The notes below the pieces were generated by a model. That model ran no database searches. It was not told the DNA's origin and saw only the letters and a list, made by a program, of their open reading frames with translations. The position numbers and the translations under genes were made by a program. Of a stretch of DNA of 15,225 bases, positions 1-7,990 are shown one piece after another. The DNA lies in contig JAILFF010000097.1 in NCBI GenBank assembly GCA_024697705.1, positions 1 through 15,225 of the forward strand, written 5' to 3'. Each line of letters begins with the position of its first letter. The first letter of the stretch is position 1. This stretch comes from Ruminococcus sp. GTDB taxonomy: Bacteria; Bacillota; Clostridia; Oscillospirales; Ruminococcaceae.

Positions 1-166
1 TGTTCAGCAGAGTACCCGCCGCCCACAGCACACCCAGCGCGATAAGCACGATGCCGATAATGCTGTTAAGTACGTCCGTGATTATATGCGGTTTGATCAG
101 CAGCAGCACGCCTGCCGCGCAGCATATCAGCGCACCCGGGGAAAATTTCTTCGTTAAGTCTTTCAT
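1..166 (-). CDS. N-terminal fragment of a small membrane protein, DUF308/HdeD-like
   Basis: The minus strand opens with ATG at 166 preceded by an AAAGGAGAG ribosome binding site about 7 nt away, and reads without a stop to the window edge. The visible 55 residues begin MKDLTKKFSPGALICCAAG and contain two hydrophobic helices (about residues 11-25 and 34-55) joined by a short polar turn, LIKPHIITDVLNSIIG. A helix pair with a KP turn and a GIxLIxxGxxxxxG second helix is typical of the DUF308 (HdeD-like) repeat membrane proteins, so it is probably an integral inner-membrane protein of unknown role. A TATAAT-like box lies upstream at 212-217, but no convincing -35 box fits. The C-terminus is outside the window, and the family call rests on helix pattern only. 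Confidence 0.6.
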   Translation of the reverse strand, partial: MKDLTKKFSPGALICCAAGVLLLIKPHIITDVLNSIIGIVLIALGVLWAAGTLLN

Positions 167-273
167 TTTTTTGTCTCTCCTTTTTTCTTTTTTGGGCTTT
201 CGCCTGATATTATTATATCATAAACGGCGGCGAAAATAAAGCATTTCACTAAAATTTCATATTTATGAGAAGC

Positions 274-306
274 AAAAAAAGCGCACACTTCCGAAGAAGT
301 GTGCGC
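274..306 (-). terminator. Intrinsic terminator of lysA
   Basis: A perfect 11-bp stem, GCGCACACTTC (281-291) with GAAGTGTGCGC (296-306) and a four-base loop, is followed on the minus strand by seven U residues (the A run at 274-280). It lies 30 bp after the lysA stop codon. Confidence 0.93.
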
Positions 307-335
307 GGAATTATTAGCGATGCAGGTTCGGACAA

Positions 336-1604
336 TTATTTCTTGATGTACTTGTCGAGAATACCGCTGAAATCGAGAGTGCGGAAATAGTCGGAGGGCG
401 TCTCGGCGCGGCGTATCATCTGAACGGTGCCGTCACTTTTGAGAAGCAGCTCGGCATGGCGCATACGTCCGTTGTAGTTGTAGCCCATAGCCCAGCCGTG
501 AGCGCCCGTGTCGTGGATAACGAGGATATCACCGTTATCTATCTCGGGGAGCATACGGTCGATGGCGAACTTGTCGTTATTCTCGCAGAGCGAACCCGTT
601 ACGTCGTACTTGTGGTCGCAGGGAGCGTCCTCCTTGCCGAGCACCGTGATGTGGTGATAAGCGCCGTACATAGCGGGGCGCATAAGGTCGCAGGCGGTAG
701 CGTCAACGCCGACGTACTCCTTGTAGATGTGCTTGTGGTGAATGCAGGTCGTCACGAGATGACCGAAGGGAGCGAGCATATATCTGCCGAGCTCGGTGAA
801 GATCGAAACGTCGCCCATGCCTGCGGGAACGAGTATCTCGTCGAAAGCCTTGTGAACGCCCTCGCCGATAGCAAAGATGTCGTTGCCTTCCTGATCGGGG
901 CGATAGGGGATACCTACGCCGCCCGAGAGGTTTATGTACTTGATCTCGGCGCCCGTCTTTTCCTTTATCTCAACGGCAAGCTCGAAGAGGATACGCGCCA
1001 GCTTGGGATAGTAGGCGTTGGAAACGGTGTTCGAGGCGAGGAAAGCGTGGATTCCGAACTTCTTTGCGCCCTTTTCTTTGAGGATACGGAAGCCCTCGAT
1101 TATCTGCTCGTGGGTGAAGCCGTACTTGGCGTCGCCGGGAGTGTCCATGATCTGCGTTTCGATCTGGAACTCTCCGCCGGGATTGTAGCGGCAGAAGATA
1201 GTCTCGGGAATACCGCAGAGCTTATCGAGAAATTCAATATGCGTAAAGTCGTCGAGGTTGATGAAAGCGCCGAGCTCTCTTGCAAGCTTGTAGTCCTCGG
1301 CGGGGGTAACGTTCGAGGAGAACATGATGTCGCTGCCCGTGAAGCCGCAAGCCTCGCTCATCATAAGCTCGGTGAGGGAGGAGCAGTCAACGCCGCAGCC
1401 CTCTTCTTTGAGGAGCTTCAGGATATAGGGATTGGGCGTAGCCTTCACTGCGAAATACTCGCGGAAACCCTTGTTCCACGAGAAAGCCTTATACAGATTG
1501 CGGGCGTTCTCGCGTATGCCCTTTTCGTCGTAGATATGGAACGGCGTGGGGTAGGTCTTTATGATCTCTTCCGCCTGTGCCTTATTGATGAACGGTTTTT
1601 TCAT
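336..1604 (-). CDS. lysA: Diaminopimelate decarboxylase (PLP-dependent, alanine racemase fold)
   Basis: Decarboxylates meso-diaminopimelate to L-lysine, the last step of lysine synthesis, in the cytosol with pyridoxal phosphate. The product is about 422 residues. The N-terminal barrel has the PLP lysine in EYFAVKATPNP (about residue 54), followed by the CGVDCSS segment and the glycine-rich phosphate site LSGGVGIP. The C-terminal beta domain has ELGRYMLAPFG, the active-site cysteine in GSLCENNDKF and the late aromatic motif AMGYNYNG. An ATG nine bases further upstream (1613) directly abuts the AAAGGA ribosome binding site, while the ATG at 1604 sits 9 nt from it, so I choose 1604. The gene is monocistronic, with its own promoter (1700-1728) and terminator (274-306). 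A related decarboxylase of the same fold (carboxynorspermidine type) is possible but less likely. A long open frame on the opposite strand is a codon-bias shadow. Confidence 0.9.
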   Translation of the reverse strand: MKKPFINKAQAEEIIKTYPTPFHIYDEKGIRENARNLYKAFSWNKGFREYFAVKATPNPYILKLLKEEGCGVDCSSLTELMMSEACGFTGSDIMFSSNVTPAEDYKLARELGAFINLDDFTHIEFLDKLCGIPETIFCRYNPGGEFQIETQIMDTPGDAKYGFTHEQIIEGFRILKEKGAKKFGIHAFLASNTVSNAYYPKLARILFELAVEIKEKTGAEIKYINLSGGVGIPYRPDQEGNDIFAIGEGVHKAFDEILVPAGMGDVSIFTELGRYMLAPFGHLVTTCIHHKHIYKEYVGVDATACDLMRPAMYGAYHHITVLGKEDAPCDHKYDVTGSLCENNDKFAIDRMLPEIDNGDILVIHDTGAHGWAMGYNYNGRMRHAELLLKSDGTVQMIRRAETPSDYFRTLDFSGILDKYIKK

Positions 1605-1699
1605 GGGTATCATTCCTTTGCTGATTTATTACTTTACTCCTGCAATACAGTAAGATCTGACGGCATGAGAAATATTCTTATACCAAAAAATACACTATT

Positions 1700-1728
1700 A
1701 TTATACCACTTTTCTCGTAAATCGTCAA
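1700..1728 (-). promoter_or_regulatory. Sigma-A promoter of lysA
   Basis: On the minus strand TTGACG (1723-1728), a 17-bp spacer and TATAAT (1700-1705) lie about 96 bp before the lysA start. The predicted start of transcription is near 1693, leaving a leader of roughly 90 nt in which I see no obvious T-box or lysine riboswitch. Confidence 0.82.
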
Positions 1729-1818
1729 GCAGTTATGAAAATTTTAATAATTTATACAAAATCGGCACGAATTGTAAACGTTTTTGTGCCTCTTAAGTAA
1801 ATTTTTATTGACGACAGC

Positions 1819-1847
1819 TTGCACTGCGGGCGTTTTTGTGGTATAAT
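1819..1847 (+). promoter_or_regulatory. Sigma-A promoter of the GNAT acetyltransferase gene
   Basis: TTGCAC (1819-1824), a 17-bp spacer and a perfect TATAAT (1842-1847) lie 50 bp before the GTG start at 1897. The promoter diverges from that of lysA. Confidence 0.75.
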
Positions 1848-1896
1848 AAGATGTTAATATATTACCCGTAAGCTATCAAAAAAGGAGCTGAACGTC

Positions 1897-2403
1897 GTGA
1901 GACTTCGGGCTTATGTGCCGTCCCATGATTTTGAGATCATCAAAAATTGGATAACCGACGAAAGAACTCATGCCATGTGGTGCGCGGGGCATATGGTTTT
2001 TCCGCTTGAAAGGGAGGATTATCACGCGGCTTTGGCGAAAATGTTCGACCTGCACGGCGACTGCCCGTTCATTGCCGTTGACGACGGCGGCAAGCCTGTC
2101 GGCATGATTTGCTGTTCGGTGAATTATGAAACGAATGAATCAATGCTGGCGTTCGTCGCTGTTGACCCTCGGCAGCGCGGAAAAGGCGTCGGGCGCGAAA
2201 TGGTTCGGCTGGCGGCGAAATACTGCTTTGAGATGCTCAAAGCGGAGCGGGTTCAGCTGAACGTTTTCGATGTCAACGAACCGGCGCGGAGGTGTTACGG
2301 ATCTGCGGGCTTTACGGTGCGTTCCGCTACGGAAAATGCCTTTGCCTACAAGGACGAGAAGTGGGGCAGGGTAAATATGGTGCTTGAAAGATCGCGGCTG
2401 TGA
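1897..2403 (+). CDS. GNAT-family N-acetyltransferase
   Basis: A 168-residue protein that probably transfers an acetyl group from acetyl-CoA to an amine; the substrate cannot be read from sequence. The acetyl-CoA binding motif A is clear: MLAFVAVDPRQRGKGVGREM, a beta strand followed by the R/Q-x-x-G-x-G loop and helix. Motif B follows as ERVQLNVFDVNEPARRCYGS with the usual N-x-x-A-R-x-x-Y signature, then a GF strand (SAGFTVRS). The length fits a single GNAT domain. The start is GTG, chosen because AAAGGAG (1881-1887) lies 9 nt upstream and no ATG fits. The gene is monocistronic and sits between lysA and a repeat-rich gap. Confidence 0.88.
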   Translation: MRLRAYVPSHDFEIIKNWITDERTHAMWCAGHMVFPLEREDYHAALAKMFDLHGDCPFIAVDDGGKPVGMICCSVNYETNESMLAFVAVDPRQRGKGVGREMVRLAAKYCFEMLKAERVQLNVFDVNEPARRCYGSAGFTVRSATENAFAYKDEKWGRVNMVLERSRL

Positions 2404-2426
2404 AATTGCTGATTGCTCTGCACGTT

Positions 2427-2450
2427 GTAGGGTGGGGGCTCCCTCCCGCT
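2427..2450. repeat. Dispersed GC-rich palindromic repeat, copy 1
   Basis: GTAGGGTGGGGGCT followed by CCCTCCCGCT forms a G-run/C-run hairpin. It matches, in inverted orientation and with a few changes, the repeat at 4167-4192, which reads GTAGGGCGGGGGCTTGCTCC and then CGCCCG on the minus strand. Confidence 0.6.
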
Positions 2451-2510
2451 TACACGCCGTGACGATACTGCCTGCCGTTGTTGCGCGAAAATCGCTTCGC
2501 TCTTTCGTGC

Positions 2511-2604
2511 AATAAAATCGGCAATTTACTTGTTTCCGTCATGTTTTGCAGAGCTTTTCGATTGTGAGTTTTTGTAGGCTTTTCTTTAAATTGCCGATTT
2601 TATT
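2511..2604. repeat. 18-bp perfect inverted repeat with 58-bp spacer
   Basis: AATAAAATCGGCAATTTA (2511-2528) is repeated exactly in inverted orientation at 2587-2604. It could be the ends of a tiny MITE-like remnant or a long-loop hairpin; nothing coding lies between the arms. Confidence 0.6.
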
Positions 2605-2834
2605 TTTGACCGATCAGATTGCAGTTATAACCGGGCTTTGCTTAGAGGGGCGGCTTTCTTTGTTGCGCTTCGCGCAAATGGGTTTCTGCCCCATACCCCG
2701 CTCGGGGGCTCCTCGTCCCCAAGACCCCTCGCCGGCGCGAGCCGGCGCTGGACCCGGCATTATGCCCTCACTTGCGCTAAATATCTTATATCTTTTATCT
2801 CTTATCTTTTTATCTTTTTTTGAAGGGAGCCGTT

Positions 2835-3029
2835 ATGGATATTCAAAAAGGTGATACGCTTGTTATGAAAAAGAAACACCCCTGCGGCTCTAACGAAATG
2901 AACGTGCTGCGCTCCGGAATGGACTTCCGCCTGCGCTGCGTCGGCTGCGGCAGGGAATTTATGATCCCCCGCAGCAAGGCGGAGAAAAACGTTAAGAATA
3001 TCATCAGACCCGAAGAAAATAAGGAATGA
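2835..3029 (+). CDS. DUF951 family small zinc-ribbon-like protein
   Basis: A 64-residue protein starting MDIQKGDTLVMKKKHPCGSN. The features match the DUF951 family: a short SH3-like start with K-x-x-HPCG-x-N, a central FRLRCVGCGREFMIPRSK segment, and three cysteines arranged CG...CxxCG that could bind a metal. The function is unknown; the family is widespread in Firmicutes and often sits near translation or chromosome maintenance genes. GAAGGGAG (2823-2829) lies just before the ATG at 2835; an in-frame ATG at 2820 has no ribosome binding site and would add MKGAV. The stop lies only 4 bp before prfA, so the two are probably cotranscribed. Confidence 0.85.
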   Translation: MDIQKGDTLVMKKKHPCGSNEMNVLRSGMDFRLRCVGCGREFMIPRSKAEKNVKNIIRPEENKE

Positions 3030-3033
3030 GCCG

Positions 3034-4116
3034 ATGGACGATAAGCTTTTGACTATTGCCGACCGCTTTGAGGAAGTGTCCGAACTGCTTACTCATACCG
3101 AAACGGTAAACGATACGGAAAAATATACCGCGCTCATGAAAGAGTATTCCCGCTTACAGCCGATCGCGGATAAAATTAAGGCGCTTTCCCGCGCCGAAGC
3201 CGAAAACGCCGAAGCCCGCGAGCTTATGGACGAGGGCGGTCTCGACGAGGAAATGAAACAAATGGTCTCGGAACAGCTCGTCAGCTCGGCGGCGGCTTGC
3301 GAATCTCTCTCGGAGGAGCTTAAAATAATGCTCCTGCCGAAAGACCCGAACGACGAAAAGAACGTCATCGTCGAGATACGCGGCGGTGCTGGCGGCGATG
3401 AATCGGCGCTTTTCGCGCACTCGCTCTACCGGATGTATACGCTTTACGCCGCGTCGAAGGGCTGGATGACCGAGCTTATCCGCATCAATGAAACGGAGCT
3501 CGGCGGCTGCAAGGAGGTCGTTTTCTCCATCGAGGGCGAGGGCGCTTATTCGCGCATGAAGTACGAAAGCGGCGTTCACCGCGTGCAGCGGATCCCCGAG
3601 ACCGAGTCTCAGGGCAGGCGGCATACCTCGACCGTGACGGTCGCCGTTCTTCCCGAAGCGGAGGACGTCGAGCTTGAACTGAACGAAGCCACCGAGCTTA
3701 AGATAGACGTGTTCCGTGCGTCGGGCGCGGGCGGTCAGCATATCAACAAGACCGAATCGGCTGTCAGGATAACGCATTTGCCGACGGGGCTGGTCGTCGA
3801 GTGTCAGGATGAACGTTCGCAGTACAAGAACAAGGACAAGGCGATGCGCGAGCTGCGTTCGCGTCTGCTCGCAATGAAGCAGTCGGCGCACGACGAGGAG
3901 ATCGCCTCAAAGCGGCGTTCGATGGTCGGCACGGGCGACCGCTCGGAGCGGATACGCACCTACAATTTCCCCGAGAACCGCGTTTCCGAGCACCGCATAA
4001 ACTTTACGATATATAAGCTTGACAGCTTCATGAACGGTCAGCTCGACGAGGTTATCGACGCGCTTGCCGTCGCCGACCGTGCGGCGCAGCTTGCCGAGCA
4101 GGACAACAACAAATAA
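3034..4116 (+). CDS. prfA: Peptide chain release factor 1
   Basis: Recognises UAA and UAG in the ribosomal A site and triggers peptidyl-tRNA hydrolysis. The product is 360 residues, normal for RF1. The N-terminal part is coiled-coil-like, followed by domain 2 with IRGGAGGDESALFA. The stop-codon-reading P-x-T tripeptide appears as PET at residues 188-190 within VQRIPETESQGRRHTSTVTV, where many RF1 have PAT or PVT; this rules out RF2, which carries SPF. The catalytic GGQ is at 233-235 in FRASGAGGQHINKTESAVR, with the glutamine normally methylated by PrmC. The C-terminal NFPENRVSEHRIN segment is also present. The ribosome binding site AAGGA overlaps the end of the DUF951 gene 4 bp upstream. No prmC gene follows, although prfA-prmC pairing is common in this phylum. 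Confidence 0.97.
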   Translation: MDDKLLTIADRFEEVSELLTHTETVNDTEKYTALMKEYSRLQPIADKIKALSRAEAENAEARELMDEGGLDEEMKQMVSEQLVSSAAACESLSEELKIMLLPKDPNDEKNVIVEIRGGAGGDESALFAHSLYRMYTLYAASKGWMTELIRINETELGGCKEVVFSIEGEGAYSRMKYESGVHRVQRIPETESQGRRHTSTVTVAVLPEAEDVELELNEATELKIDVFRASGAGGQHINKTESAVRITHLPTGLVVECQDERSQYKNKDKAMRELRSRLLAMKQSAHDEEIASKRRSMVGTGDRSERIRTYNFPENRVSEHRINFTIYKLDSFMNGQLDEVIDALAVADRAAQLAEQDNNK

Positions 4117-4166
4117 CCAAACCAAAGCGCAAAGCAGGGAATAATCAGCGAGGTACGGGCAATTCA

Positions 4167-4192
4167 CGGGCGGGAGCAAGCCCCCGCCCTAC
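4167..4192. repeat. Dispersed GC-rich palindromic repeat, copy 2
   Basis: GGGCGGG (4168-4174) pairs with CCCGCCC (4183-4189) across an eight-base loop. It is the inverted-orientation relative of the repeat at 2427-2450. It lies between prfA and sua5 and lacks a U tract, so it is not a standard terminator. Confidence 0.6.
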
Positions 4193-4247
4193 ACAGGAAA
4201 AGTACAATTCATTTATACTATAACAGACGGGAGAGTCGTGGTAATCA

Positions 4248-5282
4248 ATGGCTAAATATCAGACTGTAATGCTTGACGGCTCGGAGCTGTCGGTGAAAAA
4301 GGCGGCGGCTTTTATCAATGCGGGCGAAGTGGTCGGAATGCCGACGGAAACGGTCTACGGGCTTGCCGCCGACGCTTTCAACGAAGAAGCTGTCGCCAAG
4401 ATATTCGCGGCGAAGGAGCGCCCCGCCGACAATCCGCTGATAGTCCATATCAGCGACCTGACCATGATAACGGGCATAGCCGCCGAGCTGCCGCAGCTTG
4501 CCGTCACCTGCGCCAAGAGATTCTGGCCCGGTCCGCTGACGATGGTTCTGCCGAAAACGCCGAACGTGCCGTTTATCACGTCGGGCGGGCTCGATACCGT
4601 CGGCGTTAGGATGCCCTCTCACCCCGTGGCGCGGGCGCTTATCGACGCGGCGGGCGTGCCGCTTGCGGCTCCTTCGGCGAATCTTTCGGGCTCGCCATCA
4701 CCCACCTGCGCGGCGCACGTTCTTAAGGACATGAACGGCAGGATACCCGCGATAATTGACGGCGGCGAGTGCGACGCGGGCGTTGAATCGACGGTCATCT
4801 GTTTTGAGGAGGACGGCGGCAGCGGAAAAAGCGCTATAAAAATTCTCCGTCCGGGGCGGATAACGGCGCAGATGCTTTCGGAGGTCACGCCCCATGTGCT
4901 TATCGACAAGGGCGTGCTTAACGCGGTGGAAAACGGCGCTAAAGTCGCTTCTCCGGGCATGAAGTACAAGCACTACGCCCCGAAAGCGAAGGTCACGCTC
5001 GTTGACGGCACGGCAGAGCTGTTCGCCGAGTATGTGAAAGCTCACGCGGGGCAGGGGACTGTCTGCCTTGTTTTCCGCGATACCGATATCAAAGGTCTGC
5101 CGTGCATCGTCATCGGTGACACCGCCGAGGAGCAGGCGCATCGGCTGTTCGCGGCGCTGCGTGAGGCGGATTCGATGGGCGCTGCGGAAGTATTCGCCCG
5201 CTGCCCCACTACCGACGGCGTAGGTCTTGCGGTCTACAATCGGCTGATACGCGCTGCGGCGTTCAGGGTGGTGAAGCTGTGA
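4248..5282 (+). CDS. sua5: Threonylcarbamoyl-AMP synthase, two-domain Sua5 type
   Basis: Makes threonylcarbamoyl-AMP from threonine, bicarbonate and ATP, the first step of the t6A37 modification of ANN-decoding tRNAs. The 344 residues split into a YrdC-like catalytic domain (about 15-205) and a C-terminal Sua5 domain (about 245-340), so this is the long Sua5 form rather than the short TsaC. Signatures are GEVVGMPTETVYGLAADA (PTETVYGL at 32-39), KERPADNPLIVHI (from 56), the SAN-LSGSPSPT loop and VESTVI. The interdomain linker holds SPGMKYKHYAPKA, the conserved flap. The start ATG has GGGAGAG 12 nt upstream. It is the first gene of a tight run with coaE, a lytic transglycosylase and an aminopeptidase. 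Confidence 0.95.
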   Translation: MAKYQTVMLDGSELSVKKAAAFINAGEVVGMPTETVYGLAADAFNEEAVAKIFAAKERPADNPLIVHISDLTMITGIAAELPQLAVTCAKRFWPGPLTMVLPKTPNVPFITSGGLDTVGVRMPSHPVARALIDAAGVPLAAPSANLSGSPSPTCAAHVLKDMNGRIPAIIDGGECDAGVESTVICFEEDGGSGKSAIKILRPGRITAQMLSEVTPHVLIDKGVLNAVENGAKVASPGMKYKHYAPKAKVTLVDGTAELFAEYVKAHAGQGTVCLVFRDTDIKGLPCIVIGDTAEEQAHRLFAALREADSMGAAEVFARCPTTDGVGLAVYNRLIRAAAFRVVKL

Positions 5283-5914
5283 GCGCTTCAAAGCCCTTTA
5301 TCATCGGGCTGACGGGTCAGACGGGCGCGGGAAAGACCACCGTTGCCAAGATAATGACCGAAGTCTACGGCAGCGAATTTCTGCCGCATATCGACTGCGA
5401 CAGGGTGACAAGGAACATCGTCGATGAGGATGCGGAGACCTATGCCGACATACTGCGGCGGTTCCCCGATTTTTTCACCGACGGGCGCTTTGACCGCAGG
5501 AAGGCGGCGGGACTGCTTTTCGCGGACAGCAGGCTTCTTGCGCGGTATGACGCGGCGATATTCCCGCACATCACGCGGCTGATAAACGGTATAATAGACG
5601 GTCACGCACGGGATTTTGCCCGCCGCGGCGAGGGCATGATCCTTCTTGATGCGCCAATGCTTTTTGAATCGGGCATAGACCGTATGTGCGATGTGATAGT
5701 CAGCTGTATTGCGCCCGAGAGACTTCGTATGGAGCGGATAATCGCCCGCGACGGCATCACCGAGCAGCAGGCGAAAGCCCGAATATCAGCGCAGCATGAC
5801 GATGAATTCTTCCGCGGGCGTTCCGATTATATCATAGAAAATATAGGCGGCGAGGCGGCGCTCGAAAGGGCTGCGGCTGACGTGATGGACAAGATAGTTA
5901 CAGAAAACGTTTAG
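5279..5914 (+). CDS. coaE: Dephospho-CoA kinase
   Basis: Phosphorylates the 3'-hydroxyl of dephospho-CoA with ATP, the final step of coenzyme A synthesis, in the cytosol. The 211 residues match the family length. The Walker A P-loop is GLTGQTGAGKTT (residues 10-21), followed by the HIDCDRVTRN substrate region (usually D-A-D; here C-D), LLDAPMLFESG in the CoA-binding lid, and RIIARDGITEQQAKARISAQ, which is diagnostic for CoaE. It starts at GTG, which overlaps the sua5 stop by 4 bp (GTGA); AGGG at 5265-5268 serves as ribosome binding site. The overlap implies translational coupling. Confidence 0.94.
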   Translation: MSASKPFIIGLTGQTGAGKTTVAKIMTEVYGSEFLPHIDCDRVTRNIVDEDAETYADILRRFPDFFTDGRFDRRKAAGLLFADSRLLARYDAAIFPHITRLINGIIDGHARDFARRGEGMILLDAPMLFESGIDRMCDVIVSCIAPERLRMERIIARDGITEQQAKARISAQHDDEFFRGRSDYIIENIGGEAALERAAADVMDKIVTENV

Positions 5915-5933
5915 AAAGAAAAGGACAAAAGAA

Positions 5934-6575
5934 ATGACAAACAGTAAACCAAAAAAAGAAAATCCTGTCGGGCTGATAGTATTCGTGGTCGTGATGCTCA
6001 TTATCGGCATCGGGCTGCTTATCATTTTCCGCGAGCCTCCCGAGCTGCCGCACGGTAGCGACCAGCCTACAAAGACATACTTCACCTACCCGACCTACTA
6101 TAAAGAATACGTGATGAAATACTCCGAGGAATTCGACATCGACCCGTGCTACATCTTCGCGGTGATACGCACCGAATCGTCGTTTGTCGAGGACGCGGAG
6201 TCGAACGTCGGAGCGCGGGGGCTCATGCAGATAATGCCCGACGCCTTCGACTGGATACAGTTCAAGCTCGGCGGCGACGACGGGCTCACCTTCGACGATA
6301 TGTACAAGGCTGAATATAACATTCGCTACGGAACATATATGCTCTCGTATCTCTACGAGGATTTTGGCAGCTACGAGCTTGCTTCGGCGGCGTATCATCA
6401 GGGAATGAACGCCGTGCAGAAGTGGATAGACGACGGAACGATAGACCCGAATCATTTCAACATCGACGAGGGGATCGACACTATGCCTTCCGACCTGACG
6501 AAGGATTATATTTATAAAGTGGTAAGATCATACAGGAAATACAAGGAGCTCCCCGAGCTTAAAGGAGGAAATTAA
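5934..6575 (+). CDS. Membrane-anchored lytic transglycosylase, SLT domain
   Basis: Cleaves the MurNAc-GlcNAc bond of peptidoglycan to form 1,6-anhydro-MurNAc, acting outside the membrane. The 213 residues begin with a short positive stretch (MTNSKPKKEN) and one transmembrane helix (about 11-33) without a signal-peptidase site, so it is probably anchored. The SLT goose-lysozyme fold follows from about 55: YSEEFDIDPCYIFAVIRTES with the catalytic glutamate at residue 81, then VGARGLMQIMPDAFDWIQ, then YNIRYGTYMLSYL and SAAYHQGMNAVQKW. All are standard family 1 motifs. The ribosome binding site AAAGGA lies 9 nt before the ATG and 20 bp after coaE. Confidence 0.93.
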   Translation: MTNSKPKKENPVGLIVFVVVMLIIGIGLLIIFREPPELPHGSDQPTKTYFTYPTYYKEYVMKYSEEFDIDPCYIFAVIRTESSFVEDAESNVGARGLMQIMPDAFDWIQFKLGGDDGLTFDDMYKAEYNIRYGTYMLSYLYEDFGSYELASAAYHQGMNAVQKWIDDGTIDPNHFNIDEGIDTMPSDLTKDYIYKVVRSYRKYKELPELKGGN

Positions 6576-6576
6576 A

Positions 6577-7983
6577 ATGAGCGAAAAAAAGGAAAAGACC
6601 GCGGGCGAACTGCTTGAAGAGCAGCTTTGCGAGAAGCCGAAGAACGCCGCCCTCATCATGACCGACGAGGAGATAGCAAAGGCTGACGAGTTCTGCGAGG
6701 GCTACAAGCGCTTCCTCGACGCCGCCAAGACCGAGCGCGAGGCGACCGCAGAAGCGGTAAGGCTTGCCAAAGAAGCAGGCTTTGAGGAATACGTTCCCGG
6801 CAAGAAGTATGCCGCGGGCGACAGATTCTATTTCAACAACCGCGGCAAGTCGATCATACTGACTGTTATGGGTAAAAAGCCGCTGGCGGAGGGCATCAGG
6901 CTCGCGGCGGCGCATATCGACTCGCCCCGCCTTGACCTGAAGCAGCACCCGCTCTACGAGGACAAGGACATGGCGCTCTTCAAGACGCATTATTACGGCG
7001 GCATCAAGAAGTACCAGTGGACGACCATCCCGATGGCGCTGCACGGCGTTGTCGTCAAGGCTGACGGTGAGAGCGTGAAGGTCTGCATCGGCGAGGACGA
7101 CGGCGACCCCGTTTTCTGCGTGACCGACCTGCTTATCCACCTTGCGGGCGAGCAGATGCAGCGCTCTCTTGCGAAGGGCATCACGGGCGAGGAGCTTAAT
7201 CTGCTTGTCGGTTCGAGACCCTTCCGCGACGACAAGGTGTCGAAGAAGGTCAAGCTCAACATTCTGCGCATTTTGAACGAGAAGTACGGAATGACCGAGC
7301 GCGATTTCGTTTCGGCAGAGCTGGAGATAGTCCCTGCGTTCAAGGCGCGTGACTTGGGCTTTGACAGAAGCATGGTCGGCGCTTACGGTCAGGACGACCG
7401 CGTTTGCGCTTATCCGTCGCTGATGGGAATTCTTGCCTGCAAAGACCCCGAGTACACCGCCATGACCGTTCTCACCGACAAGGAGGAGATCGGCAGCGAG
7501 GGCAACACAGGGTTAAACAGCTCGTATCTGCCGTATTTCATCGACGACCTTGCCGAAACGCAGGGCGTCAAGGGTCACACGGTTATCAGTCATTCGGTTT
7601 GCCTTTCCGCCGATGTGAACGCCGCCGAAGACCCGACCTTCTCCGACGTTACCGAGAGCCGCAATGCCTCGAAGCTGGGCTACGGCGTGGTATTCACGAA
7701 GTACACGGGCGCACGCGGCAAGAGCGGCACGTCCGACGCCTCCGCCGAGACGGTAGGTCTTGTTCGCCGCATGATGGACAAGGCGGGCGTTATCTGGCAG
7801 ACGGGCGAGCTTGGCAAGGTCGATGCGGGCGGCGGCGGAACGGTAGCCTGCTACATCGCCGACCTCGACATGGACGTTATCGACATGGGCGTGCCTGTGC
7901 TTTCGATGCACGCGCCGTTCGAGGTAACGTCGAAGCTCGACACCTACCAATGCTATCTTGCCGTAAACGCCTTTTTCAAATAA
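6577..7983 (+). CDS. M18 family metalloaminopeptidase
   Basis: A dinuclear-zinc aminopeptidase that removes N-terminal residues, often acidic, from peptides in the cytosol. It has 468 residues, the size of the longer bacterial M18 enzymes. Expected metal ligands and catalytic residues are all present: His113 and Asp115 in AAAHIDSPRLDLK, the glutamate pair Glu303-Glu304 in DKEEIGSEG, Asp346 in SADVNAAEDP, and the C-terminal His445 in SMHAPFEVTSKLD. The ATG starts one base after the transglycosylase stop, and its ribosome binding site AAAGGAGG is inside the end of that gene, so the two are cotranscribed. No clear terminator follows; the gap to prfC is a MITE-like repeat. Confidence 0.94.
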   Translation: MSEKKEKTAGELLEEQLCEKPKNAALIMTDEEIAKADEFCEGYKRFLDAAKTEREATAEAVRLAKEAGFEEYVPGKKYAAGDRFYFNNRGKSIILTVMGKKPLAEGIRLAAAHIDSPRLDLKQHPLYEDKDMALFKTHYYGGIKKYQWTTIPMALHGVVVKADGESVKVCIGEDDGDPVFCVTDLLIHLAGEQMQRSLAKGITGEELNLLVGSRPFRDDKVSKKVKLNILRILNEKYGMTERDFVSAELEIVPAFKARDLGFDRSMVGAYGQDDRVCAYPSLMGILACKDPEYTAMTVLTDKEEIGSEGNTGLNSSYLPYFIDDLAETQGVKGHTVISHSVCLSADVNAAEDPTFSDVTESRNASKLGYGVVFTKYTGARGKSGTSDASAETVGLVRRMMDKAGVIWQTGELGKVDAGGGGTVACYIADLDMDVIDMGVPVLSMHAPFEVTSKLDTYQCYLAVNAFFK

Positions 7984-7990
7984 TAAATAT

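Larger units (their letters stand above)
2404..2834. other. Gene-free gap rich in palindromic repeats
   Basis: This 431-bp stretch has open frames without ribosome binding sites and no family resemblance, so I call no gene. It holds several short perfect hairpins: TTGCGC/GCGCAA (2663-2677) and CGCCGGC/GCCGGCG with a GCGA tetraloop (2730-2747). Two longer repeats within it are listed separately. The last 60 bp are pyrimidine-rich (repeated TATCTTTTATCT) and precede the DUF951 gene. I found no convincing sigma-A promoter. Confidence 0.6.

Noticed and set aside
456..1796. A 446-codon plus-strand open frame opposite lysA
   Set aside because: It is antisense to a clear lysA gene, has low-complexity V/A/E-rich translation, no family motifs and no ribosome binding site; it arises from codon bias of the real gene.
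2546..2854. A 102-codon frame in the gap before DUF951
   Set aside because: No ribosome binding site, and the middle translates palindromic repeats (P-, R- and G-rich). The real DUF951 start is inside its end in another frame.
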